Shown: piece by piece, positions 1 to 6,394 of the stretch
Position numbering within the stretch: position 1 is the stretch's first letter
Layout of the letters: each line of letters opens with the position of its first letter
Source: Methanobrevibacter sp.
Lineage (GTDB): Archaea; Methanobacteriota; Methanobacteria; Methanobacteriales; Methanobacteriaceae
Direction: 5' to 3'
Assembly (NCBI GenBank): GCA_017652345.1
Contig: JAGCBE010000263.1
Coordinates: 1-12,259 of the forward strand
DNA length: 12,259 nucleotides
The notes under the pieces: model-generated
The model's database searches: none
What the model was told of the DNA's origin: nothing
The model's input: only the letters and a program-made list of their open reading frames with translations
Position numbers and translations under genes: made by a program

Positions 1-528
1 AATCCCTCTTTTGCTAATCAAACCAAAACAAAAATTAACAATCCTTCTTTACGCACGTTAGCTTCTACAGCATTTTCAGCCGCGTTAAAAGAAATGAACA
101 CTAAATACAATAGTGAATTTAATACTATTGTCGAAATGCTAAAGAAAGTAACAAAAGCCGAAGAAGCCGCGGAAAAAGCCCGTAATGCTGTCTTAGGTAT
201 GGAGCGTAAAGAAGCCGAACACAAAAGGCAAAAAATTACTTCTTCTGATAAATTTAAAGATTGTGAAAAACATGGCCAAGACTCGATGTTAATTATTTGT
301 GAAGGCAATAGTGCTCTTGGCGGTCTTATGCCCGCGCGCGATGTTAATATTGAAGCATTATATGCTGTGCGCGGAAAGGTTAAGAATTTATTAAAGCATC
401 CACTTGATGAATGTCTTGAAAATCAAGAAGTTTCTGATATTATTATGGCACTTGGATGTGGTATTCAAGACCGTTATAATAGTAAAAAACTTAATTATGG
501 TAAAGTAGCTATTGCCACAGATGCGGAT
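1..528 (+). CDS. Type IIA topoisomerase subunit B (GyrB/ParE-like), 5' exon, partial at window start
   Basis: The frame is open from base 1, so the gene starts upstream and the N-terminal GHKL ATPase region is outside the window. The 176 visible residues cover the end of the transducer domain (NQTKTKINNP, matching the FxGQTKxKL signature) and the first part of the Toprim domain. EGNSALGG at bases 301-324 corresponds to EGDSAGG and carries the catalytic acid; Asn replaces the usual Asp. The exon ends with ATDAD at bases 514-528, the first half of the DADVDG Mg2+ motif, and an in-frame TAA follows at once. The protein continues at 1679 after an intron. With the A-subunit gene downstream it should form an ATP-dependent DNA strand-passing enzyme. 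Sequence alone does not decide between gyrase-like supercoiling and topo IV-like decatenation. The final six exon bases (GCGGAT) pair with the intron guide sequence. Confidence 0.93.
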
Positions 529-796
529 TAACAAGCTAGGTCCGCTAAAAATCTCTTAAATTGCGGGGACACCCTTAGAGCCTTTATAACCAAACATTTA
601 TAGTAATATGAATGCGGCGAAGAGTAACGGCTTCGGTATGGTAAAATCATAAAGGATTGGGCAATCAAACGCAGCGAAATTTCCTAATAGGAGAGACGTT
701 CAACGACTATAATAGAGACTTTCATTGAGAAAGATGGTATAGTCTAATCCCGATAAAAATTTTTGGAAGAAAATATATTAAATAATATCCATCTAC

Positions 797-819
797 ATCA
801 CCTTATAGTAGGAGGTGAT
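797..819 (+). promoter_or_regulatory. Hairpin covering the ribosome binding site of the homing endonuclease
   Basis: ATCACCT (797-803) is an exact reverse complement of AGGTGAT (813-819), and T804-G812 can add a wobble pair, leaving a 7-nt loop. The stem takes in half of the AGGAGG Shine-Dalgarno at 810-815, which lies 7 nt before ATG 823. Intron-borne endonuclease genes of T4 (I-TevI) are known to be silenced by such a stem in the unspliced early transcript. A similar role here is inferred from structure alone. Confidence 0.6.
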
Positions 820-822
820 AGT

Positions 823-1662
823 ATGGCAGGAAAAACATTAAACCAACTACTATCCGAAGAAGAAAAACAAAATATTATTGCTGATTATAAAAATAATATC
901 TCATTAAGAGAATTAGAAAAAAAATATCATCATAACCGAATAAGACTTGGCAAGTGGCTTGAAGAACAAGGAATAAAAACAACTAAAGGAAATCATTACA
1001 GAAAATATTTTCATAATGAAGATTTTTTTGAGAAAATTGATACAGAAGAAAAAGCTTATTGGCTTGGCTTCATGTTTGCGGATGGTTATATTATTAATAA
1101 TGAAAATAAATATGGTCAAGACCAATTTGGGATTAGTGTCGCTGAAGATAGTGCAGATGTAATAGAAAAATTTAAAAAAAGTCTGGCGGCGACAAATCCT
1201 ATTTTATATGACAATAACGGTAATAGATTTGGAAAACAATCATTACATAAATTAGTATTATGTTCTCAAAAAACTGTTAATGATTTAATTGATAAAGGTT
1301 GTTTTAAACAAAAAACACTTATTTTAGAGCCACCAAAACATGTTCCCGAAAATTTAATTAGACATTTTCTACGAGGTTTTTTTGATGGAGATGGAGCGCT
1401 TTGTCGTTGTCCTAAAAAAGACTCCTCATATATAAGTTTTAAAGTAAGTTTTACAACTACAAAGCCTGTAGCAGAATGGATATATAATATCGTTAAAATG
1501 GGAACTATTAATAAAGAAGAACGTCGAGAGTACACTTGGTATTGGAAATTAGATGGTAATCAGCAAGTTATAAAATTTTATCATTATTTATATGATAATG
1601 CTACAATTTGGATGGATAGAAAATATAATAAATTCCAAGAACTTTTAGAGAAATACGGTTAA
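823..1662 (+). CDS. LAGLIDADG homing endonuclease, intron-encoded
   Basis: This 279-aa protein carries two LAGLIDADG-type helices: WLGFMFADG at residues 80-88 and FLRGFFDGDG at 182-191, with D87 and D190 as the expected metal-binding acids. Two motifs in one chain indicate a monomeric enzyme that cuts an asymmetric site of roughly 20 bp, presumably the intronless topoisomerase B allele, and so drives intron homing. The N-terminal ~55 residues (ISLRELEKKYHHNRIRLGKWL) look like a helix-turn-helix that could add DNA contacts. The frame is open back to a TTG at 763, but ATG 823 is preferred because AGGAGG sits 7 nt upstream. The stop codon ends just before the 3' strand of P9, so the ORF fills the P9 loop almost exactly. 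The protein could also help fold its intron (maturase activity), but nothing in the sequence tests this. Both motifs are intact, so the gene is probably active. Confidence 0.9.
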   Translation: MAGKTLNQLLSEEEKQNIIADYKNNISLRELEKKYHHNRIRLGKWLEEQGIKTTKGNHYRKYFHNEDFFEKIDTEEKAYWLGFMFADGYIINNENKYGQDQFGISVAEDSADVIEKFKKSLAATNPILYDNNGNRFGKQSLHKLVLCSQKTVNDLIDKGCFKQKTLILEPPKHVPENLIRHFLRGFFDGDGALCRCPKKDSSYISFKVSFTTTKPVAEWIYNIVKMGTINKEERREYTWYWKLDGNQQVIKFYHYLYDNATIWMDRKYNKFQELLEKYG

Positions 1663-1678
1663 AGCCGGGGTATAAATG

Positions 1679-2074
1679 GTAGATGGTTTTTCAATTATGT
1701 GTCTTATTGCGACATTATTCTATGTACTAATGCCTCAATTTATTGAAGAAGGTAGACTATGCTGGCTTCGCGCGCCACTATATAAAATTGAAAAAGGTGA
1801 ACAAAAATTATTCGCATATAATGATGAAGAATTAGAAAAGATTCGTCAAGGCCGCGCGAATTGGGAAATTACAAGAGCAAAGGGCCTCGGCGAGCTTAAT
1901 GCCGACGATATGGAACGCTCTATGCTTCATCCTACTGAACGACGACTTGAAGTATTAACTATTCATGATGCCGAAACCGCGGCAGAGAGTATTATGATGT
2001 TAATGGGACCAGAAGTTGAAGGTAGAAGAGATTTCTTATTTGAGAATGTTGATTTTAGTATTTTAAATAAATAA
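1679..2074 (+). CDS. Type IIA topoisomerase subunit B (GyrB/ParE-like), 3' exon
   Basis: This exon encodes the C-terminal 131 residues after splicing. It begins with VDGFSIMCLIATLFY, which completes the DADVDG metal-binding motif and matches the VDGxHIRxLLLTFF helix of GyrB and ParE. ITRAKGLGELNADDMERSML corresponds to the ITRFKGLGEMNPEQL segment that contacts subunit A, and LMGPEVEGRRDFLFENV is the usual C-terminal signature. There is no long C-terminal extension or insert, so this part is minimal, like Gram-positive GyrB and ParE. An apparent ATG at 1676 includes the last three intron bases and is not a start. No terminator follows; the next promoter begins one base after the stop codon. 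Confidence 0.93.
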   Translation, partial: VDGFSIMCLIATLFYVLMPQFIEEGRLCWLRAPLYKIEKGEQKLFAYNDEELEKIRQGRANWEITRAKGLGELNADDMERSMLHPTERRLEVLTIHDAETAAESIMMLMGPEVEGRRDFLFENVDFSILNK

Positions 2075-2103
2075 TTGACATCAATAAAAATTTATGATAT
2101 AAT
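2075..2103 (+). promoter_or_regulatory. Sigma-A-type promoter for the topoisomerase A unit
   Basis: TTGACA at 2075-2080 and TATAAT at 2098-2103 match the consensus exactly with a 17-nt spacer, and TG at 2095-2096 makes an extended -10. The -35 box starts directly after the B-subunit stop codon. It should be recognised by host polymerase without a phage factor. Confidence 0.85.
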
Positions 2104-2131
2104 ATAATAAAGAATAAAAGGAAGTGAAAAT

Positions 2132-4507
2132 TTGATTTACGAAACTGATTTTCAAAAACAAATTGAAAATGCCTTCCTTGCTTATGGCGCATCAGTTGCG
2201 CAAGAACGAGCAATTCCAGATGTGCGCGATTGTCTAAAAATTGGTCTACGTCAAGGGCTTTACGCGCAATATACAAATAAACTTACTTATAAAGATAAGT
2301 TTCAAAAGGCACAAAAATCAGTCGCTGCCGCGATGTCTCAATCATATGTACATGGTGATGCCGCGATGTATGATACTTTTATTCGCGCGGCAAGACCTTG
2401 GTCGTATCGTTATCCAGTAGAAGCTGTTCAAGGAAACTACGGTAATCCTTCTTCTCCAGATAGCCATGCGGCTGCGCGATATGTTGAAATGAAAGCCGCA
2501 GAGCTTTCTAATATCTTTTTTGATGGACTAAAGAAAAACGCAATTGGTAATCAATGGTATGATAATTATGACAGTACAGAACAAATTCCATCTGTATTTC
2601 CATCAATTGGATATTGGAACATTGTCAATGGTTGTTCTGGTATTGCAGTAGCTTTGGCCACTTCTGTGCCTCAATTTAATCTTAAAGAAGTTAATGAAGC
2701 ACTTATTAAAATTATTAAAAATCCAGATGTAGATTTTAATAAAATTTATTGTGCTCCTGATTTTGCAACAGGTGGAACAATTACTAATTCCGCCGCGGTT
2801 AAAGAAAGTTTAAAAAATGGTAAGGGTGAATCTATTCGCTTACGGGCAAAGCTTGAATATAATCCAGATAAAAATATGATTTATGCTTCAGAATTACCCT
2901 ATGGCGTATTTACCAATACTATTATTGACCAATTAGCCGAATTAGTAAATAATAATGAAAATTATGGTATTGAAAAAGTAGTAGATCATACAAAGAAAAC
3001 TGCAGATATTCGCATTTATTTAACAAAAGGCGCTAATCCTAATAAAATGGTTGCCAAACTTTATAAAGATACATCATTAGAGAATTGGTTTTCTGTAAAT
3101 ATGATTATGCTTCATCAAGGACGCTTTCCTCGTATTTTTGGTTGGCGTGAAGCGTGTGATGCCTATATTACTCATATTAGAGAATGTGAAAAAAATATTA
3201 TTCAATTTGACCTCAACAAAGCCCTCGCACGTCTTAATATAGTAGATGGCCTTATTCTTGCGGCCGCATCTATCGATGAAGTAGTTGCATTAATTCGTTC
3301 TTCTCAGAATCCATCTGAAGCATCATCAAAGCTAATTGCGCGTTTTGGTTTTAATGAAGAACAGACTAAAGCAATTCTCGCAATGAAACTTTCTTCTTTA
3401 ACTAAAATTGATGCAATAAAATTAAATGATGAACGAGAGGAACTTAAAAGAAAAATTGAAGAGCTACGGCACTTATTAAATGAACCTACAGCTTTAGACC
3501 AAAAACTAATTGACATTCTTCAAGAAGTCGCAAATAAGTTTGGTGATGAACGTAGAACTAAAATTATGAATCTTGTAGAGCCAACAGAACAAGATGAAAC
3601 TACGCAAGTAAAGGAAGAAGACGTAAGCATTATGTTATTTGATAATAATATGCTTCGCGTGATTCCTAAAGAAGATATTTCTGGTGGCAAACGTGGTCGT
3701 AAAGGAACCAACATTAAGGCTCCTAAAAACGCGAATCTTATTAATACTTTATATACCACAAATATCGGACTAATCGCGGCAATAACTAATACTGGTAGAC
3801 TTTATAATTTCTCACTTTTAGATCTTGAATGGAATAAAGATTATTCCATTTATGAAATTATTCCACTTCAAGATTCTGAAAAAGTAATGTTACTTATTGA
3901 TGCAACTTCATTTAATGCTTATCACTCATTAATAACAGTAAGTAAGAATGGTTATGTCAAAAAATCTTTAATTGGAGAATATAGTTCGCGCGCGAAAAAA
4001 GGTGTTGCGGCAGTTAAGTTAGATGAAAGTGATACATTAATTGGTGTCTATCTATCTAATAATCATAACGATAAATTATTTATTGTTAGTTCCACTGGTA
4101 ACTATAATTTTTATCCTCTCAAAGAAATTTCTTCAACCGGACGAGTAACTCGTGGTGTTAGGGGAATTAAACTTAAAGAAGACGAACAAGTTCGCGCGGC
4201 AACATTAATTAAAGAAGGTATTGAATATACAGGACTTTTATCTATTACTTCATCAGGGCGCGGGAAAATTACTCCTATTTCTGACTTTAATGAAACCTCT
4301 CGTGGTGTTAAAGGGAACCAAGTAATGGAATTAAAAGATGATAGTTTTTCCGCAATTCTTGCTGTTCCTTCTACTCAAGAGAAAGTTTTTGTTTCTGCGA
4401 ATAATAAAGCTGTAGTGTTAGATGTTAAAAATATTCCTATTCAAAATCGTAAAACAGTAGGAGTATCTATAATTAATACCAACTCTAAAAATATTGAAAT
4501 TATGTGA
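2132..4507 (+). CDS. Type IIA topoisomerase subunit A (GyrA/ParC-like)
   Basis: This 791-aa breakage-reunion subunit starts with TTG, 5 nt after AAAGGAAGTG. RAIPDVRDCLK (26-36) is the winged-helix signature, with Cys where Gly is usual. SYVHGDAAMYDTFIR (71-85) and QGNYGNPSSPDSHAAARYVE (100-119) are the DNA-gate motifs, and Y117 is the predicted tyrosine that forms the covalent link to DNA. A coiled coil with EQTKAILAMKLSSLT follows at about residues 408-422. From about residue 495 the C-terminal part shows beta-pinwheel repeats with GyrA-box-like turns (KRGRKGTNI, RAKKGVAA, VTRGVRGIK, TSRGVKGNQ), used to wrap DNA. No strict QRRGGKG box is visible, so supercoiling against relaxation or decatenation is undecided. 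The length is slightly below cellular GyrA. It pairs with the split B subunit upstream but has its own promoter. Confidence 0.95.
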   Translation: MIYETDFQKQIENAFLAYGASVAQERAIPDVRDCLKIGLRQGLYAQYTNKLTYKDKFQKAQKSVAAAMSQSYVHGDAAMYDTFIRAARPWSYRYPVEAVQGNYGNPSSPDSHAAARYVEMKAAELSNIFFDGLKKNAIGNQWYDNYDSTEQIPSVFPSIGYWNIVNGCSGIAVALATSVPQFNLKEVNEALIKIIKNPDVDFNKIYCAPDFATGGTITNSAAVKESLKNGKGESIRLRAKLEYNPDKNMIYASELPYGVFTNTIIDQLAELVNNNENYGIEKVVDHTKKTADIRIYLTKGANPNKMVAKLYKDTSLENWFSVNMIMLHQGRFPRIFGWREACDAYITHIRECEKNIIQFDLNKALARLNIVDGLILAAASIDEVVALIRSSQNPSEASSKLIARFGFNEEQTKAILAMKLSSLTKIDAIKLNDEREELKRKIEELRHLLNEPTALDQKLIDILQEVANKFGDERRTKIMNLVEPTEQDETTQVKEEDVSIMLFDNNMLRVIPKEDISGGKRGRKGTNIKAPKNANLINTLYTTNIGLIAAITNTGRLYNFSLLDLEWNKDYSIYEIIPLQDSEKVMLLIDATSFNAYHSLITVSKNGYVKKSLIGEYSSRAKKGVAAVKLDESDTLIGVYLSNNHNDKLFIVSSTGNYNFYPLKEISSTGRVTRGVRGIKLKEDEQVRAATLIKEGIEYTGLLSITSSGRGKITPISDFNETSRGVKGNQVMELKDDSFSAILAVPSTQEKVFVSANNKAVVLDVKNIPIQNRKTVGVSIINTNSKNIEIM

Positions 4508-4514
4508 GGACAGT

Positions 4515-4907
4515 ATGGATAAAACATATATCACACTACTAAGTGAAATTGCTCGCGCGACTGAATTAACTGCGGAGCAAGTCATGGATTTAAATAAAAA
4601 AAATGGTGATTTAAAGGGATATGGAACTTCAAAAACTATGCGTGATAATTACTCAGATTTATATGATAGAATGCGCGCAAAAGATTTTGATAGCACCACT
4701 TTAACTAAGAATGATTATTGCCAGCTTGCAGTTGGCGCAATTATTATGAGTGAACAAATTGAAAAAAAGATTGCGGCAGAACAGCGCGTACTACAAGGAT
4801 ATAAGCAGGATACCATTCCTAAGCTTGACCGCATTATTAATTGTGAAACCGATGAAGAAGCGGTTAAATTAGCAGAAGAAATTTTTCAATTAAAAGATAA
4901 AACTTAA
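4515..4907 (+). CDS. Uncharacterised 130-aa protein coupled to topoisomerase A
   Basis: I do not recognise this family. ATG 4515 lies 7 nt after the topoisomerase A stop codon, and GAGGA overlaps that stop, so translation is probably coupled. The frame is open upstream to a TTG at 4494, which would overlap the A-subunit gene and has no ribosome site. The protein looks soluble and helical, with no membrane segment or cysteine cluster. It has a central basic stretch (GTSKTMRDNYSDLYDRMRAK) and a charged C-terminal half from about residue 78 (EQIEKKIAAEQRVLQGYKQD) that may form a coiled coil. CGCG-rich codons match the neighbouring phage genes. Co-transcription with topoisomerase A suggests a related role, but no function can be assigned. 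Confidence 0.8.
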   Translation: MDKTYITLLSEIARATELTAEQVMDLNKKNGDLKGYGTSKTMRDNYSDLYDRMRAKDFDSTTLTKNDYCQLAVGAIIMSEQIEKKIAAEQRVLQGYKQDTIPKLDRIINCETDEEAVKLAEEIFQLKDKT

Positions 4908-4910
4908 TAT

Positions 4911-4939
4911 TTGACCTTTATAGAAATTCATGATATAAT
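4911..4939 (+). promoter_or_regulatory. Sigma-A-type promoter for the winged-helix gene
   Basis: TTGACC at 4911-4916 and TATAAT at 4934-4939 are separated by 17 nt, with an extended -10 TG at 4931-4932. The -10 context (TTCATGATATAATAT) closely resembles that of the promoter at 2075. The leader to ATG 5016 is about 70 nt, AT-rich, with no structure I can support. Confidence 0.82.
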
Positions 4940-5015
4940 ATTTATATAAAGAGGCGGGAAACCAATTCTTTAATAATAAATAAAATATATTTAAAAGTAA
5001 AAGGAGAAATGAATT

Positions 5016-5363
5016 ATGGTAAGTGTAAATTCAGAGAAGGTTTTAAATTTTTTAAAGGCACATTATGGACAGGAATACAGTAAGCAACAAATTGCAGATG
5101 CTCTAAACATTACGGTTCCCGCCGTAACAGGCACTATTAACTCATTAATCAAGAAAAATTATGCTACAACTACTCGTGAGGAGAAGGAAGTTATTTCTGA
5201 AGCTACTGAAACCCGTAAGGAGCGGTTCCGTATGATTAAGTATCATACTCTTACTGAGTCTGGTCTGGCATATGACCCTGTAGCTGAGGAAGCCGCAAAG
5301 GCAGAGCAGAAGGCTGCTGAAAAGGCTCGTAAGGCTGCTGAAAAGGCCGCGGCTAAGGCTTAA
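5016..5363 (+). CDS. Winged-helix DNA-binding protein with Ala/Lys-rich tail
   Basis: This 115-aa protein starts at ATG after AAAGGAGA (5000-5007). Residues 5-60 form a helix-turn-helix or winged-helix domain: the scaffold EKVLNFLKAHYGQEYSKQQI leads to the recognition segment ALNITVPAVTGTINSLIKK, as in MarR/ArsR-like regulators. Residues 88-115 are almost only Ala, Lys, Glu and Arg (AAEKARKAAEKAAAKA), resembling the C-terminal tails of histone H1-like bacterial proteins. It is a single-gene unit with a strong promoter and its own terminator. Thirteen of 14 lysines use AAG although most neighbours prefer AAA, which hints at high expression. It could be a transcription regulator or an abundant nucleoid-type protein coating phage DNA; the sequence does not decide. 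Only one CGCG site lies within it. Confidence 0.85.
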   Translation: MVSVNSEKVLNFLKAHYGQEYSKQQIADALNITVPAVTGTINSLIKKNYATTTREEKEVISEATETRKERFRMIKYHTLTESGLAYDPVAEEAAKAEQKAAEKARKAAEKAAAKA

Positions 5364-5366
5364 AAC

Positions 5367-5394
5367 GAGCGGTTCATTTGAACCGCTTTATTTT
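5367..5394 (+). terminator. Rho-independent terminator after the winged-helix gene
   Basis: AGCGGTTC (5368-5375) pairs perfectly with GAACCGCT (5380-5387) around the loop ATTT, and TTTATTTT follows. It lies 4 nt after the stop codon and directly before the next -35 box. Confidence 0.85.
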
Positions 5395-5397
5395 AAC

Positions 5398-5426
5398 TTG
5401 ACAAGTTAAAAAATTTATATTATAAT
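5398..5426 (+). promoter_or_regulatory. Sigma-A-type promoter for the SSB-like/Sak4-like unit
   Basis: TTGACA (5398-5403) and TATAAT (5421-5426) match the consensus exactly with a 17-nt spacer. There is no extended -10 TG. The promoter begins 4 nt after the terminator T-tract, so the two units are insulated but adjacent. Confidence 0.85.
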
Positions 5427-5458
5427 AAAATAAAGTAAAAAATAAAGGAGAAAATAAA

Positions 5459-6364
5459 ATGAAGAATTTAACAAATATGTCTGAAAATAAGCTAAATATT
5501 GTAGGTAAATTACTTGATGTTAATGCCGCGGACGGCAAGCTTGAAGATGGTCGTTATTATGAACGCGCAACTTTTACAGTTCGTGTGAATCAAACTTATA
5601 ATAATAAGCAGGAAATTAGTGAAATTCCTGTAAGTATTTTTGCTACTCAGTATACACGTGATAATCGTCCTAATCCGGCATATGAGAATCTACAGCGCCT
5701 AAAGTCTATGAAGACGGTTCAGGGTTATGGCGAGGCTGAAGCTGATGTTGTACGTCTAAGCGGGGCTTCCATTAGTGAAAACAATTTCGTAGCCAAGAGC
5801 GGCAATCTTATCAATGGTTGGCAGATTCGTTCTTCCTTCATTAATAATGGTAATAAGGCTCAAGATATTGCTTCTTTTAATATTGATATTTTTATTATGG
5901 ATATGCATCCAGAAGTTGATAATGATGGAGAGGAAACTGGTCGTCTAATTGTTAAGGGCGCTGTAGTTCAGTATAATAATGTAGTAGATGTTCTTGAATT
6001 TGTAGTTGAAGGCGCGGATAGAGTAGAATATATTGAACGTAATTGGAATATTAATGACACGGTTAATATTGGCGGCCGTATTCGTGTTACTTCTCAGGAA
6101 ACAACCCGTTCTGCTTCTACTAGTTCTTGGGGTGAAGAACTACCGGAAACCACAACTCGAATGGTACGTGAACTTGTGATTACTCGTGGTAGTGATGAGC
6201 CATTTGAAGAGGATTTTGCATATGATCCTAATGAAATTAGGAAGGGATTTAATGCTCGTAAGGCTAAGATTGAGCAGCTACAAATGGATGCGAAGAACCG
6301 AGGTGCTCAAAAGAGCACGGCTCCATCTCAGTCTACTCCTAATAAGTATAGTTGGGAAGGATAA
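5459..6364 (+). CDS. Phage single-stranded DNA-binding-like protein, probably two OB folds
   Basis: This 301-aa protein starts at ATG, 8 nt after AAAGGAG (5444-5450). Residues 10-110 (KLNIVGKLLDVNAADG, then ERATFTVRVNQTY) look like the first strands of an SSB-type OB fold. Residues 118-215 repeat the pattern: NGWQIRSSFIN, ASFNIDIFIMDM, GRLIVKGAVVQYNNVVDVLEF and NDTVNIGGRIRV. A flexible Ser/Thr/Lys/Gln-rich tail ends in YSWEG; it lacks the acidic DDDIPF tip of bacterial SSB. The assignment rests on fold pattern and on the Sak4-like gene that follows, a pairing known in phages, and is therefore an inference. Fifteen of 16 lysines use AAG, as in the winged-helix gene upstream, which fits a protein needed in stoichiometric amounts. 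An inverted repeat overlaps the stop codon. Confidence 0.72.
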   Translation: MKNLTNMSENKLNIVGKLLDVNAADGKLEDGRYYERATFTVRVNQTYNNKQEISEIPVSIFATQYTRDNRPNPAYENLQRLKSMKTVQGYGEAEADVVRLSGASISENNFVAKSGNLINGWQIRSSFINNGNKAQDIASFNIDIFIMDMHPEVDNDGEETGRLIVKGAVVQYNNVVDVLEFVVEGADRVEYIERNWNINDTVNIGGRIRVTSQETTRSASTSSWGEELPETTTRMVRELVITRGSDEPFEEDFAYDPNEIRKGFNARKAKIEQLQMDAKNRGAQKSTAPSQSTPNKYSWEG

Positions 6365-6378
6365 TTCCCAACTTTATT
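6351..6378 (+). terminator. Inverted repeat across the stop codon; possible weak terminator or attenuator
   Basis: GTTGGGAA (6351-6358) is the exact reverse complement of TTCCCAAC (6365-6372), with loop GGATAA. TTTATT follows, a weaker T-tract than in the other two terminators. It includes the SSB-like stop codon and precedes the AAAGGAGGG site of the next gene, so it could reduce read-through and give more SSB-like protein than Sak4-like protein, or stabilise the upstream mRNA. Confidence 0.55.
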
Positions 6379-6394
6379 AAAAGGAGGGATATAT

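Larger units (their letters stand above)
529..1678 (+). ncRNA. Group I self-splicing intron with endonuclease ORF in the P9 loop
   Basis: The boundaries are fixed by restoring ATDAD-VDGF: the 5' exon ends in U528 and the intron ends in G1678, as in group I introns. The core can be folded by hand. P1 pairs exon 523-528 (GCGGAU) with guide 540-545 (GUCCGC), including the required U528-G540 wobble at the splice site. P3 is 552-556/714-718, P4 561-565/670-674, and the outer P5-region stem 581-587/649-655 (CCUUUAU/AUAAAGG). P6a is 682-685/689-692, P7 705-710/739-744 (GACUAU/AUAGUC), P8 719-723/729-733, and P9 748-752/1666-1670. A weak P10 (1680-1682 with 536-538) is possible. The endonuclease ORF sits between the two P9 strands, so it need not disturb the catalytic core. 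The intron lacks the CGCG tetranucleotide that is common elsewhere, which suggests a foreign origin. The subgroup was not determined. Confidence 0.93.

Noticed and set aside
18..308. Minus-strand open frames across the window, for example 18-308, 3304-3516 and 7040-7348
   Set aside because: They lie opposite well-supported plus-strand genes, lack ribosome sites and show no recognisable protein features.
763..822. Upstream extension of the endonuclease ORF to TTG 763
   Set aside because: The TTG has no ribosome site, the extra 20 residues look like translated intron structure, and ATG 823 has AGGAGG at ideal spacing.
529..1678. Intein instead of intron
   Set aside because: The frame hits TAA directly after the DAD codons, no intein block motifs flank the insert, and group I pairings P1, P7 and P9 are present.
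1676..2074. Separate gene starting at ATG 1676
   Set aside because: The ATG is the last three bases of the intron. The sequence continues the GyrB/ParE protein in the middle of a conserved motif and has no own ribosome site of note.
2925..2953. TTGACC-17-AATAAT inside the topoisomerase A gene as an internal promoter
   Set aside because: The -10 is imperfect, the site lies deep in a conserved coding region, and no gene starts nearby.
3260..3267. NotI octamer GCGGCCGC and AscI octamer GGCGCGCC (6476-6483) as signs of cloning or vector sequence
   Set aside because: Both sit in frame within conserved proteins and fit the general CGCG/GC-run pattern; no vector sequence surrounds them.
4940..5015. 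Riboswitch or structured leader before the winged-helix gene
   Set aside because: The leader is about 70 nt, AT-rich, and shows no convincing stem or known motif.
5280..5363. Ala/Lys-rich repeat as a frameshifted or degraded gene end
   Set aside because: The frame is clean to TAA, codon use is the same as in the rest of the gene, and a terminator follows at normal distance.
6303..6318. GTGCTC-AAAA-GAGCAC inverted repeat near the end of the SSB-like gene
   Set aside because: Only 6 bp, no T-tract, and inside a low-complexity coding linker; a chance hairpin is likely.
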